The notes under the pieces: model-generated
Database searches by the model: none
The model's input: the letters and a program-made list of their open reading frames with translations, nothing else
Told to the model about the DNA's origin: nothing
Made by a program: the position numbers and the translations under genes
NCBI RefSeq assembly: GCF_900142605.1
Contig: NZ_FRBL01000006.1
Span: forward strand, 372,001 to 436,000
Source: Chitinophaga jiangningensis
GTDB lineage: Bacteria; Bacteroidota; Bacteroidia; Chitinophagales; Chitinophagaceae
Length of the DNA stretch: 64,000 nt
Direction: 5' to 3'
In this document: piece after piece, positions 16,858 to 26,264 of the stretch
How positions within the stretch are numbered: position 1 is the stretch's first letter
Layout: each line of letters opens with the position of its first letter

Positions 16858-17295
16858 TTAGTTACATTTTGTACCGGATAATCCGACACGATAGTTCATG
16901 GCAATATATTCGATGGCATTCTTTTCACTTAATGGCTTGTCTTTATATTTGTCTGTGTCTTGGAGGCCGATCCAAACCAGTGCTTGTGCATCAGTTTCTG
17001 ACAAATTGGGAAAGACTTCTTTTAGCGCATACTTCATTTTATTAAAATAATCATTCCCGGCCATTTCACCGTGATCCCAAGGGTCCGAAGAGGCCAAACC
17101 ATATTCTATTTTAAAGTATCCATGAATGATTTCGTGAATAATTGTCGCTGTAACATATTCCTTGTTCGGAATTCGGTTGTTATATATCGGTTTAACGGCC
17201 TGAATCAATGGAGGGATGATTTACATTGATTCAGTTTTTGGGAAGCTCTGGTCATTCACAACATTACTAATATAGCGATTTTTGTTTAAATGCAT
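16858..17295 (-). pseudogene. Broken HExxH-containing (zinc-peptidase-like) gene
   Basis: A frame starting at ATG 17293-17295 (MHLNKNRYISNVV) meets an in-frame TAA at 17221-17223 after 24 codons, then stays open for another 120 codons to 16858. The open part holds ATIIHEIIHGYF, an HExxH metal-binding helix, and conserved-looking charged helices after it. No signal peptide or full N-terminal domain is present, which is shorter than expected for a secreted peptidase. A TTG at 17208 could start a 116-residue product, but a decayed or truncated gene is more likely. An 11-bp inverted repeat sits exactly on the break. Confidence 0.45.
17200..17234. repeat. 11-bp perfect inverted repeat at the gene break
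   Basis: Arms CTGAATCAATG (17200-17210) and CATTGATTCAG (17224-17234) are separated by 13 bases. The in-frame stop of the broken gene lies in the spacer. Confidence 0.6.
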
Positions 17296-17475
17296 CATTT
17301 TTCATTTACCATGATAAATGATGCTTATTTAAAGTGCAGGGCTCGGGGGATAGCCCAGAGCTATTAGCCATTACAAGGATTTAACCCCTGGGAAATACTG
17401 ATCACCATATTTCGAAAAGAAAATTACCTGGATAGTCCTAGTATATCAGCGTTTTTTGCGAAGAAAAAAAATGTA

Positions 17476-18849
17476 TTAAAACTTGCACTGCGCTGTAACT
17501 CCGGTAAAAATAATATCCTTTCCAGGCCCTACTGCTTTCAGATACGGGCCCGCCTGAAACCAGGTAAACTCCGCCCGCAGACCTATGAAATTATTTGGAT
17601 TATAATTAAACGCGCCCGTTAGTTGTTTCCCAATATGTTTTTCAGGGGTGCCGCCATCCGGATAAATCAACGACATGTTGACGGCGTAGATGCCATCTGT
17701 GCTTCGGTGCCGCCAGAAGATATCGTAGTCCGTTTCAAAAGTTAGCCGGCTGTTTAATGCAACAGAAATTCCCGGGTGAATATCCATGAGGTTAGACGGG
17801 CCTATCAGAGCGGCTAAACCGAAGTAAGCGCCTTTGGGAAATAAGGGATTGAACGTTTGTAACCGATTATCACCTTTGTGTGCATCACCGCTTACTATTT
17901 CTGCTTTTAGGCTGGCAGCAGGCTTAAACATGACTCTGGTAAACTGGTAGGATGTGTTTACAGAGGCCGTCCAGGCGGAGATAGTTTTGCCCCCCATATC
18001 CCCAAATTGATATAACGCCTCTACATCGTATAGCCAGTTACTTTTGCTGTTCCATATCCGGGTGCCGGCGGAATGCCTGATCTCTCTACCATTACCGTCG
18101 TTATAAAAGGTGTTGTCCTTTCGAAGGCCCAGGTAGTAGATATCTGTATTATGGAGCAGTGGCAGTTCACTACGGGTCATGTATACACCCCACAAACGGG
18201 TATGTTTATTAAATCCATCGTTGAAGATGCCTTTTTTAGCGGCTACGTAATTACCATAAAAAGCTGCTGTGTTATAATGGCCACTTTGCAACAATACGCG
18301 TGCAGCATCAAACGATTGACGGTTATTTGGCGACTCGCGTACGGACACCAGTCGTTGTGAACCATACATCAGTTCCTGCCTGCCCAGCCTGAATATTAAC
18401 TTTGTATGTTTTGATAAGGCCTGTATATCTGCAAAAGCCTGGTGTAGTTCCAGTGGATCCTCATCTACCGGGCTGGTGGCCGGTTTGCTATTCGCCATGC
18501 TGCTTTGCAGTTGTGCAAAGGCACGGAACCATTTACCGAGGTGTACATCCGTATGAAACAGCAGTCTGTTCAGCGTATAACCATCTTCATCTTCAGGTGC
18601 TTCTCCCCATTCTTCATTGTGGACGTAAAAATATTGAAAACGTACTTCCCCGCCGAAACTGATGAAGGCATGGCCGCTGTCTGAAAATGATGAGTACTTC
18701 ATTTGCTGATACCACTTACGTACAGTATCATTCTTTAAGAAGCTATAGTCTTCATTATAACGTAGCGGCTTGAATGCAGGTATATCCTGCGCCGATAAAA
18801 CGACGCAGGAAGCAAAGAGAGCAATGGTAGTAAACAGCGCAGATTTCAT
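17476..18849 (-). CDS. Alginate-export-family outer membrane porin
   Basis: A 457-residue outer membrane beta-barrel of the alginate-export (AlgE-like) family, which in Bacteroidota is often a general porin. It has a signal peptide (MKSALFTTIALFASCVVLSAQ) followed by the family pattern: FISFGGEVRFQYFYV, LNRLLFHTDVHLGKWFRAFAQLQS, then RLGRQELMYGSQRLVSVRE near residue 155. The last strand ends in aromatic F (AQCKF). Its start lies 2 bases after the amidohydrolase stop, so the two are co-transcribed and the porin may admit the amidohydrolase substrate or release its product (inference). Confidence 0.82.
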   Translation of the reverse strand: MKSALFTTIALFASCVVLSAQDIPAFKPLRYNEDYSFLKNDTVRKWYQQMKYSSFSDSGHAFISFGGEVRFQYFYVHNEEWGEAPEDEDGYTLNRLLFHTDVHLGKWFRAFAQLQSSMANSKPATSPVDEDPLELHQAFADIQALSKHTKLIFRLGRQELMYGSQRLVSVRESPNNRQSFDAARVLLQSGHYNTAAFYGNYVAAKKGIFNDGFNKHTRLWGVYMTRSELPLLHNTDIYYLGLRKDNTFYNDGNGREIRHSAGTRIWNSKSNWLYDVEALYQFGDMGGKTISAWTASVNTSYQFTRVMFKPAASLKAEIVSGDAHKGDNRLQTFNPLFPKGAYFGLAALIGPSNLMDIHPGISVALNSRLTFETDYDIFWRHRSTDGIYAVNMSLIYPDGGTPEKHIGKQLTGAFNYNPNNFIGLRAEFTWFQAGPYLKAVGPGKDIIFTGVTAQCKF

Positions 18850-18851
18850 GA

Positions 18852-20618
18852 TTATTTATTTTGATAGCCGCCGAAGTATTTAACAGGTGACCATGTTGGA
18901 ATTACATCTAACGGTGCCGGGCCTACGTTTTTGTAGACCTCGGCAGCATAAACTACTTTGCCATCTACAATAGTTAGCAGCGCTGTGATGGATTTAATTC
19001 TTTCCGCTTCTACGGTAAAATAATCCTGGTCGAGTATCACCATATCAGCAGCGTAACCTGGTTGTATTTTCCCTTTGCCGGTTTCCCTGATCAAATTGTA
19101 ACCGCCGTAGGTAAAGAGCTTGAGAGCAGTACTACGGTCGATCGTGTTGTTCTTAGCCATTACCTGTGTACCACCGATGGTTTTACCCGTAGTAATCCAG
19201 TAGAGGGCTATCCATGGGTTGTAGCTGGCCACGCGGGTGCCATCCGTACCAAGGCCGGTTGGGATACCCAGTTCAAGGATTCGTTTTACCGGTGGCGATG
19301 CCAGGGCCGGTTTGGAACCGTAGCGCTGAATGAAGCTTTCACCCTGGTAGGCCATGCGGTGCTGCAGGGCGATACCGCCGCCGAGGGATTTAATCCGTTG
19401 GAGATTCTCTTCTGAAACTGTTTCTGCGTGATCGAAGAACCATACCAACCCATTGAGCGGCGTTTCTTTATTTACTGCTTCTATTACATCCAGGAATCGG
19501 CTAATGCTTTCGTTATAGGTGGCGTGCAGGCGGAATGGCCATTTGTTTTTAACCAGCAGGCTAATAACCGCTTTCAGATTTGGTTCCATAGTTGCTGGCA
19601 GCTCCGGGCGTGGGAAGAGGAAGTTTTCGAAGTCTGCGCCATCAGCTACCAGGTTTTCTCCGCCACCTTCCACGTGGTAGTCCGGTGAACTGTGATCGTG
19701 TGCATCCAGGTTTACCATGCCGACCCATTTCGTATAGTCATTCAGTTCATTCCCTTTTTTTTGTGCAAACAGGAAATAGGGAAGGCGAACGGTTATTTTG
19801 TTTTGTTTGTTTAATTCGTCGGTGATGCCGTAGTCGTCGGGGAAGTTCTGGAATCCGCCGCCGGCATCCATGACAGCGGTTACGCCGAGGCGGTTGAGTT
19901 CTGTCATATATTGCAGCGTAGAATTAATTTCTTCTGCCCTGGTGAGTGTAGGAAGTTTGGCGAGGGTGGAGTATAGGATGAAGGCGTTGGGCTCTGCCAC
20001 CAGGAGGCCGGTGGGTTTCCCCTGTGTATCCTTCTGGATAAGCCCCTGCGGTGGGTTGGGAGTGTCCCCGGTGATATTTAATCTCTCTATACCTGCTTTA
20101 TTTAACCATGCTTTACCGTAGAGATATAAAATAAACGTGGGTACGTTACCGGTAGCTGCATTGATTTCTTCCAGGGTGGGCAGTCTTTTTTCTGCAAACT
20201 GGTACTCGTTCCATCCTCCCACCACCCGTATCCACTGGCCTTCAGGCGTGCGCTGTGCCTGCTCTCTGAGCATTTCCAGTGCACGCTTGAGAGTGGTGAC
20301 GCCATCCCAGCGGAGTTCCGTATTGTAAAAGCGACCGCCGCGGATCACGTGCAGGTGACTATCAAACAGGCCTGGAATAACGCGTTTACCATTTGCGTCT
20401 ATTACCTGTGTATTTTTTCCTTTGAGTCGCAGTATGGCGTCGTTTGTACCAGCTTTGAGTATTTTATGGTTAGCAATGGCCACCGCCTGTACTTCCGGCT
20501 GCGCCTCATTGAGCGTCGTTATTTTGCCATTGGTGATAATCAGGTCCGCCTGTTGCGCATGCAGGCTGCCTGTGGTAATCAGCAGGCTGGCAACGCTGGC
20601 ATAGAAAAATATTTTCAT
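18852..20618 (-). CDS. Periplasmic amidohydrolase (Amidohydro_3, YtcJ-like)
   Basis: A 588-residue metal-dependent hydrolase with a signal peptide (MKIFFYASVASLLITTGSLHAQ). The N-terminal small beta domain (ADLIITNGKITTLNEAQPEV) is followed by the metal site PGLFDSHLHVIRGG (HxH near residues 88-90), later histidines at WFFDHAETV and LQHRMAYQG, and the catalytic aspartate in GLGTDGTRVASYNPW. The C-terminus closes the beta domain with GYAADMVILDQDYF. Members cleave amide or related bonds in small molecules; the substrate is unknown. It lies between a porin and an isochorismatase-family enzyme. Confidence 0.82.
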   Translation of the reverse strand: MKIFFYASVASLLITTGSLHAQQADLIITNGKITTLNEAQPEVQAVAIANHKILKAGTNDAILRLKGKNTQVIDANGKRVIPGLFDSHLHVIRGGRFYNTELRWDGVTTLKRALEMLREQAQRTPEGQWIRVVGGWNEYQFAEKRLPTLEEINAATGNVPTFILYLYGKAWLNKAGIERLNITGDTPNPPQGLIQKDTQGKPTGLLVAEPNAFILYSTLAKLPTLTRAEEINSTLQYMTELNRLGVTAVMDAGGGFQNFPDDYGITDELNKQNKITVRLPYFLFAQKKGNELNDYTKWVGMVNLDAHDHSSPDYHVEGGGENLVADGADFENFLFPRPELPATMEPNLKAVISLLVKNKWPFRLHATYNESISRFLDVIEAVNKETPLNGLVWFFDHAETVSEENLQRIKSLGGGIALQHRMAYQGESFIQRYGSKPALASPPVKRILELGIPTGLGTDGTRVASYNPWIALYWITTGKTIGGTQVMAKNNTIDRSTALKLFTYGGYNLIRETGKGKIQPGYAADMVILDQDYFTVEAERIKSITALLTIVDGKVVYAAEVYKNVGPAPLDVIPTWSPVKYFGGYQNK

Positions 20619-20636
20619 GAGGAATGATATTTAAAA

Positions 20637-20675
20637 GAGGTTGTATCAACGGCTGAGTAGCGTTGATACAACCTC
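20637..20675. terminator. Strong hairpin between isochorismatase-like and amidohydrolase genes
   Basis: A perfect 15-bp stem (20637-20651 with 20661-20675) and a 9-base loop. No T run follows on the minus strand, so it may attenuate or stabilise the transcript rather than end it. Confidence 0.6.
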
Positions 20676-20694
20676 GCAGCTATTAAAGGGTGAC

Positions 20695-21384
20695 TTAGTG
20701 TTTCAGCATTTCGTGGGCATACTGGATACCGAGCCCATATGCACCGCCGTATTTTTTCACCAGGTCGGTTACTGCTTTATAAGTTTCCTGACGTGCCCAG
20801 TCGCGCTGCAATTCCAGCAGGTACTGCACAGAAGTTATTGGTTTGGCACCTGCCTGGATCATGCGGTTAATAGCCTGTTCGTGTGCTTCTTTCGAAACAT
20901 CACCACAGGCATCAGTGATGATATATACTTCATAACCTTCTGCTATAGCGGACAATGCAGGTCCTACGATGCATACACCTGTCCACAGCCCACCTAATAC
21001 CAGTTTCTTTTTACCTTTTGAGGTGATGGCTTTGTGTGCGTTTACATCTTCCCAGGTGTTCATGGTAGTTCTGTCGATATAACCGCTGGTGGCTTGTGGA
21101 TAAAAAAGTTCTACTTCAGGAAACACAGGTCCGCTGAAGGATTTTTCTGCAACAGTGGTTACAACCGTAGGTATATTAAAAATTTTGGATGCCCCGGCCA
21201 CGATGGCCACGTTGTTTCTCAATTCCTCGGTAGTAATGCTTTTGGTTGCAAATGCCATCTGGCCTTCATGGTCGATGAGTACGAGGGCATGGTTTGTAGG
21301 ATTCAATAACTGTGGACCTGGTTTTTGTGCAAATGCTACGGCCGCTGATAGGCTCAGTGCGAATGATACAAGAATTCTTTTCAT
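20695..21384 (-). CDS. Exported isochorismatase-family (cysteine) hydrolase
   Basis: A 229-residue protein of the isochorismatase-like alpha/beta hydrolase fold, whose members hydrolyse amides or enol ethers with an Asp-Lys-Cys triad. The signal peptide is MKRILVSFALSLSAAVAFAQ; the ATG at 21384 places it at the N-terminus, while an upstream in-frame start would bury it. Triad candidates: Asp in ALVLIDHEGQ (about 37), Lys in VAEKSF (about 82) and Cys in GLWTGVCIVG (about 137). Export is unusual for this mostly cytosolic family. It is the first gene of the cluster with the amidohydrolase and porin. Confidence 0.8.
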   Translation of the reverse strand: MKRILVSFALSLSAAVAFAQKPGPQLLNPTNHALVLIDHEGQMAFATKSITTEELRNNVAIVAGASKIFNIPTVVTTVAEKSFSGPVFPEVELFYPQATSGYIDRTTMNTWEDVNAHKAITSKGKKKLVLGGLWTGVCIVGPALSAIAEGYEVYIITDACGDVSKEAHEQAINRMIQAGAKPITSVQYLLELQRDWARQETYKAVTDLVKKYGGAYGLGIQYAHEMLKH

Positions 21385-21603
21385 TTTTGTGTTGTTTAAG
21401 GAATATAGATTGGTTACTAATTGGTTTATGCGTGGCATGTGCTGCAGGTCATACCACGAAAACTAAGTGCACTCATGTGTGTAAATGGTTAATTAAAAGA
21501 ATGTGTTCGTTTTGGGTGATAAAAAGATGAATGTGTGGTGAAATGTCCTGTGGTATTGGGTTGCATCGATTTTCGGCGGCATTGGTGTTCATGGTTGTTT
21601 TAT

Positions 21604-21611
21604 TACATTTG
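21604..21611 (+). promoter_or_regulatory. Likely -7 box of the sugar kinase promoter
   Basis: TACATTTG matches TAnnTTTG, 50 bases before the kinase ATG. The -33 element is weak (TTGG near 21582). Confidence 0.4.
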
Positions 21612-21661
21612 TGGTACAAATTACACTTGCCCATCTTAAAAGAACTTCCTATCTTTTATTC

Positions 21662-22540
21662 ATGAAAACAGAAATCGTTTGTTTCGGAGAAGTACTGTGG
21701 GATATCTTACCTGACAAGGAATTGCCGGGTGGTGCACCTATGAACGTAGCGTACCATTTGCAGAAAATGGGGCATACTACGGCCATGGTTACACGAGTCG
21801 GACAAGATGCTTACGGTGAGCAGCTCCTGCAGTTGATGCGTGGTTATGGGTTAAATACTGCTTATATCCAGCAAGATGAACTGGTGCCTACCGGTAAGGT
21901 GCTGGCTACTATTACGCCTTCGCAGGAGATGGCCTACGATATTCTGTTTCCGGCGGCATGGGATTTTATTGCTGCTGACCTTACCTGGGAAGCCTTCCTG
22001 GATGCACATCCGGCGTATATTATTTTTGGATCGCTTTCTTCGCGGCATGCAGTGAGCAGGGAAGCGCTGAAAGCGATGCTGAGGGTGCCGGCACTGCGTG
22101 TGCTGGATGTAAACCTGCGACCTCCGCATTTTTCCATGGAGCAGGTGGACTGGTTATTACAACATGCCGATATCGTAAAAATAAATGAACACGAGTTGGT
22201 GGAGCTAAGCCGCTGGTTTAGTTTTTCGGGAGATATGGAAGCCTGTATTGAACAGTTGCAGGAAAAATATCTGCCACGCGCAATCATTGTAACACTGGGC
22301 GCAGCTGGTGCTGTTTTATATGAAGATGGGGTATTTCATTATGAAAAAGGCCACGTAGTCCAGGTGGTAGATACGATTGGCAGCGGCGATGCCCTGCTGG
22401 CAGGTTACCTGCATGCACGCCATCAGGGCAGCGAGCCGGCCGCCGCCATCCGCTTTGGTAATGCCCTCGGCGCTTTGGTGGCTGGCAAAAGTGGTGGATG
22501 TCCGCAGTATGAGCTAAAGGAAATTGATGCGTTGCTGTAA
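21662..22540 (+). CDS. PfkB-family carbohydrate kinase (fructokinase-like)
   Basis: A 292-residue cytosolic ribokinase-fold enzyme that phosphorylates a sugar, most like fructokinases. Visible motifs: FGEVLWDILPD at the start, GGAPMNVAYHLQKMG (PfkB signature 1, about residues 22-36), DVNLRPPH, and the C-terminal DTIGSGDALLAGYLHA with catalytic Asp near residue 241 in GSGD. The ATG at 21662 is preferred over an in-frame GTG 51 bases upstream because MKTEIVCFGE is a normal family start. It is monocistronic and ends at a terminator that directly precedes the thioesterase gene. Confidence 0.88.
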   Translation: MKTEIVCFGEVLWDILPDKELPGGAPMNVAYHLQKMGHTTAMVTRVGQDAYGEQLLQLMRGYGLNTAYIQQDELVPTGKVLATITPSQEMAYDILFPAAWDFIAADLTWEAFLDAHPAYIIFGSLSSRHAVSREALKAMLRVPALRVLDVNLRPPHFSMEQVDWLLQHADIVKINEHELVELSRWFSFSGDMEACIEQLQEKYLPRAIIVTLGAAGAVLYEDGVFHYEKGHVVQVVDTIGSGDALLAGYLHARHQGSEPAAAIRFGNALGALVAGKSGGCPQYELKEIDALL

Positions 22541-22563
22541 GATATACGGCCGAAATAGTCAGT

Positions 22564-22594
22564 GCAGGGGCCGGAAACGGCTCCTGCTTTTTTT
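22564..22594 (+). terminator. Terminator after the sugar kinase
   Basis: A 10-bp stem GCAGGGGCCG / CGGCTCCTGC with one G-U pair, GAAA loop, then seven T. Confidence 0.9.
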
Positions 22595-22627
22595 GTACCT
22601 TTGCGTGGAGTTAAAAATCGGGATGCA

Positions 22628-23020
22628 ATGAATTTTTATACGAGAAAATGGGTAAAACCTGAAGACCTGAATGCGCACGGCACCTTATTTGGCGGTAGTT
22701 TACTGCGATGGATCGATGAAGAAGCCGCTATCTATTCTATTATCCAGCTGGGCACTAATCGTTGTGTAACCAAGTACATGTCTGAAATTAACTTCATCAA
22801 CTCCGCCCGTCAGGGAGATATAGTGGAACTGGGTATTAAGGCTACGCATTTTGGCCGTACTTCCCTTACGTTACAGTGTGAGGTAAGAAATAAAATCACG
22901 CAAAAAAGCATTCTTACCATCGACCGGATAGTATTTGTTAGTGTGGATGAGCATGGCGTACCGGTGCCGCATGGAAAAACGGCTATCACGTATACGGATG
23001 AACGATTGAGAGAAGAATAA
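22628..23020 (+). CDS. Hotdog-fold acyl-CoA thioesterase (YciA/BACH type)
   Basis: A 130-residue hotdog-fold protein that hydrolyses acyl-CoA thioesters in the cytoplasm. Family motifs are present: NAHGTLFGGSLLRWIDEEAA (about residues 14-33, catalytic Asp in WIDE) and INSARQGDIVELGIKATHFGRTS, with MVF-like IVFVSVDEHG near the end. An earlier in-frame GTG at 22562 lies inside the preceding terminator, so the ATG at 22628 is chosen. A -7-like box TACCTTTG (22596-22603) lies 25 bases before the start. Confidence 0.87.
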   Translation: MNFYTRKWVKPEDLNAHGTLFGGSLLRWIDEEAAIYSIIQLGTNRCVTKYMSEINFINSARQGDIVELGIKATHFGRTSLTLQCEVRNKITQKSILTIDRIVFVSVDEHGVPVPHGKTAITYTDERLREE

Positions 23021-23112
23021 TTATCTAGCCATAAATATACACATTCGTATTACTTACGTATAAGGTTTTGTTTTATAGTTTTGTCGCCCGGAAATAAAAC
23101 CTTATACCTACT

Positions 23113-24678
23113 ATGAAATGCCTCGTAAAAAGCATCTTTACACTGTTGCTTGTAACCTTTTCTGTTTGTGCCTATGGTCAGAGTGATTCTGCCCTTCAAT
23201 CAAAAATTATCAAACGTCCTTCAAAAAAAGCAGCAGCTAACCTGAACAGCCTGGAATTGGTGTACAAAACAGTAACTGCTTACTCATCTAACGGAAGAAC
23301 AACTACGTATTCCATTCCTTTTGTAAGAATAAATGGGAAGAAGCCGGTGGAGATCGGCCGTAATGCCAGCGTATTGAGCAACTATTATTATAAGTGTCCG
23401 TTGGCGATGGAAGAAATCAATGCATTTAATCAAAACCGACGTAAGGCCAAATTAAGTTTCTATGGCTCTTTTGGCGTTGGGGCGGTGATGGCATTCAGTG
23501 GTTTGTTTGCCGCTGCAAAAGAAGGGGCAAAGCCTGGCGTTTTCTGGACCCGCTTTGGTATTGGAGGAGGTATTATGATAGCCGGTACCGTAGGCAGTTG
23601 GGTATTGAACAGACGCGCAGATGAGCATTTGCGGAAATCTGTAGATCTATATAATGCTAATTGCTATGTACCGCCTGTAAAAGATACCACTACACCTGCC
23701 GCCGTTAAAGAAGAGGAGCTGGCAAGCGTCCCCGTGCCCGGAAAGAAACTGAACGCTTCCGCACCTAAATTCTACCAGGATACTTTTTATTATGAAAAGG
23801 TACGCAACCAGCCGGAAGCCATTAACTGGTGGGGTATCACCGCAGATCTGGCCAGCATAGATGTGTATAAACCCTATTCCAGCCTGGGTACCGGTATAGG
23901 TGCTTTCTATACTTTTAACAATAATATAGGCATCAACGTGAACTGGCAGTACGACTATCTGCACCTGAGTGATTATTCTGCTTCCTGGTTGGCCCCGGAG
24001 CCGGTTACAGATAAAACGGCGCAGTCAATTGAAGTGCTGGGTAAATTTCCGGTTGGTGCCGGCAAGGTCAAAACATACAGCTATCGCATGCACATCTCCA
24101 ATACTAAGTATGGAGAAATGGTGGGAGATGTGAAAGCAGATATGTTACGGACCGTTACCCTGCGGGCCGGGGCTATTCATGCCGTGCGACCAGTGGTGCA
24201 ATTAATGAATCTGAAGGTGGATAAACCGGAAGGAAGTTATGGTGAGTTCGATTATAGTAACATTAATGACGGTAAGGCGATAACAAAATCTGAAATTATT
24301 ACTGCGGGTGTAGGATTCAGCAAGTTCCGTGACCTTAAAATCAACCTCAGAGATGAGACGATGAAAGGAAAGCGCGAGGTGACAAACCAGACGGATTTAT
24401 ATGTGGATGTAATGTATGCACCTGTATTTAAATACGAGGATGTGATTTATTACAGGCCAACAGGCACAAGCTCTAAGGATAGTGAAGTTGTACCTGTTAC
24501 TGCACCCATAAATAGAATAGGAGCGCGCATCGGTGCACAGGCAATCAGCATGGGCAAATGGTTTGGTATTAAGTCGGCTATTGAGTTAGGACTTAGGCCT
24601 GGTCCCAAGGTGGAAAATAACGGAAATATATATCTGAAATTATCTGCGGGACTGGTGTTCGGTGGCCGGCATCATTAG
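23113..24678 (+). CDS. Large secreted or envelope protein of unknown function
   Basis: A 521-residue protein with a signal peptide (MKCLVKSIFTLLLVTFSVCAYG, cleavage before QSD). Residues 110-175 contain two glycine-rich hydrophobic segments (GSFGVGAVMAFSGLFAA and FGIGGGIMIAGTVGSWVL) that look like an embedded helical hairpin. The C-terminal half alternates hydrophobic and polar residues like a beta-barrel or beta-sheet protein. It ends LVFGGRHH. No family was recognised. A -7-like box TAGTTTTG lies at 23076-23083. Monocistronic, closed by a terminator. Confidence 0.65.
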   Translation: MKCLVKSIFTLLLVTFSVCAYGQSDSALQSKIIKRPSKKAAANLNSLELVYKTVTAYSSNGRTTTYSIPFVRINGKKPVEIGRNASVLSNYYYKCPLAMEEINAFNQNRRKAKLSFYGSFGVGAVMAFSGLFAAAKEGAKPGVFWTRFGIGGGIMIAGTVGSWVLNRRADEHLRKSVDLYNANCYVPPVKDTTTPAAVKEEELASVPVPGKKLNASAPKFYQDTFYYEKVRNQPEAINWWGITADLASIDVYKPYSSLGTGIGAFYTFNNNIGINVNWQYDYLHLSDYSASWLAPEPVTDKTAQSIEVLGKFPVGAGKVKTYSYRMHISNTKYGEMVGDVKADMLRTVTLRAGAIHAVRPVVQLMNLKVDKPEGSYGEFDYSNINDGKAITKSEIITAGVGFSKFRDLKINLRDETMKGKREVTNQTDLYVDVMYAPVFKYEDVIYYRPTGTSSKDSEVVPVTAPINRIGARIGAQAISMGKWFGIKSAIELGLRPGPKVENNGNIYLKLSAGLVFGGRHH

Positions 24679-24701
24679 TATAGAAATATAAAAATATTAA
24701 G

Positions 24702-24733
24702 CAGCTGTATCTGTCAGGTACAGCTGTTTTTTT
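24702..24733 (+). terminator. Terminator after the large envelope protein gene
   Basis: An 8-bp stem CAGCTGTA / TACAGCTG with a 9-base loop, followed by seven T. It touches the stop of the convergent gene. Confidence 0.85.
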
Positions 24734-26249
24734 ATATACCCGGTACCGGCTCCGCGGTATCTGACCAGATGGGAGTATTATCATTTTTTTCTACCAGCAG
24801 TAATACCGCGAATAGCAGCAGTACAATCATCATGGTCTGGTATCGCAGTACAACGGGGGCTGCCAGCGTACTAAAGAAAAAGTGCGCTATTTGAAAAGTG
24901 ACAAAGAGTGCCAGCACCTGGTTGAATATCAGCTCTACAAACTTATACCGTTTGAGATAAATAAACCGGATGACTTCCTCTATGAAAGCCAGCTGAAGGA
25001 AGATGAACAGGAAAGTGTATTTCGTCATCAGGAAGGGCTGCAGGCCCGGAAAGCGTTCGCTGATTTGCACGGGCGTGTTTCGGAACCATTGCCGCATTAC
25101 CCCGGGTGTGCCAATTTTATTCCTGTTGCTGCTGCCAATCATTTCTGTGCCCGGACGCATGTATTCTACGATATTGGGCAACCAGAAGTGTGTGGCAAAC
25201 GCCAGCGGATGTTTGGTGATCAGGAATTTGCCATATTCGCTGTAAGACGCTGAAACCCTTGCCCATCCGGTATAATTATCTGTTACCTGATGTTTTTTCA
25301 TGTAGCTGGAGAGCATGACTTTTAACGGGCCGTTTTGCGTCCACATGTAATATGCCCCTGCCGGCAGGGTAGCTTCTTCCGGATTAAAATATTTACTTTT
25401 TACAAACTGGTGGGAATAGCGGTGTAATCCCTGCAAATGTGCAGGTACACCGGTGGTGTCGTATGCAATATAGGGTAGCATGTACATGGCATTGTTTGCC
25501 AGCTGCCAGCCACTGAATACGGAAAATTTTTTTACGCCGGTCAGTTTGTAAGTCTGTTGCGTGGTGTGCCAGATAAACGTGCCAATGAGTACTGCGGGTA
25601 ACGCGATGGCATATACTTTTTTCCAGGTGGCAGCACGGGCAGGCAGTATAGCCCCCAGCGCTACCACAGGGAAAAACATGGCATTATACCGCATTGTGAA
25701 GGCCACCGCCAGTACAACGCCATGGAATAGAAAAACAAGGGTGCCGGGTTTATAGCGTACCCACAGCAACAGCGCAAACCAGGTAAACCCGAGGGCAAGG
25801 AATAACGCTTCCGTAATTACATAGTTGCTGAGGTAAAGAAATAAAGGGTTAATTAGTAGAAAGAGAAATGCACCGTAGGTAAAAAGTTTTCCAGGTCTTA
25901 ACAGGTATAATAAGGTGAAGTACAGAAAGAATGCACCCGCTTGTAAGCAGAGGTACTGAAATACCATCAGGCCTGTTTCTGAAGGTATCACAAGATGCTG
26001 TAGTTCCAGTATTCTGGAATAACCAACCGGCCAGAGGTCTGCCTGCAAATGATAGGCAGCCGCTGTCAGATAGCTTTCACTGTCCGGCGTAATATCCATG
26101 TAAGGATATATGATTTTAAATATTACCAGGTTAACAATAATGACTGCTATGGCAATCCCTGCCAACAGGCGGTTACGCCTGTCGGCAAGCAGAAAATGTT
26201 TGAAACTGGTATCCGTTATTTTGGGGTCGCCGTAAATAGGTAATATCAT
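24732..26249 (-). CDS. Polytopic GT-C (ArnT/PMT-like) glycosyltransferase family protein
   Basis: A 505-residue integral membrane protein with about 11 hydrophobic helices. The first loop after helix 1 contains YMDITPDSESYL (about residues 50-61), the acidic signature expected in GT-C enzymes that use lipid-linked sugars on the outer face of the inner membrane. The middle has helices separated by short basic loops, then a soluble region (about 220-370) and terminal helices. Family-level assignment only; the sugar and acceptor are unknown. It lies 15 bases after the FAD enzyme gene, suggesting joint action on a surface glycan. Confidence 0.62.
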   Translation of the reverse strand: MILPIYGDPKITDTSFKHFLLADRRNRLLAGIAIAVIIVNLVIFKIIYPYMDITPDSESYLTAAAYHLQADLWPVGYSRILELQHLVIPSETGLMVFQYLCLQAGAFFLYFTLLYLLRPGKLFTYGAFLFLLINPLFLYLSNYVITEALFLALGFTWFALLLWVRYKPGTLVFLFHGVVLAVAFTMRYNAMFFPVVALGAILPARAATWKKVYAIALPAVLIGTFIWHTTQQTYKLTGVKKFSVFSGWQLANNAMYMLPYIAYDTTGVPAHLQGLHRYSHQFVKSKYFNPEEATLPAGAYYMWTQNGPLKVMLSSYMKKHQVTDNYTGWARVSASYSEYGKFLITKHPLAFATHFWLPNIVEYMRPGTEMIGSSNRNKIGTPGVMRQWFRNTPVQISERFPGLQPFLMTKYTFLFIFLQLAFIEEVIRFIYLKRYKFVELIFNQVLALFVTFQIAHFFFSTLAAPVVLRYQTMMIVLLLFAVLLLVEKNDNTPIWSDTAEPVPGI

Positions 26250-26264
26250 TCGTGGTTATTTCGT

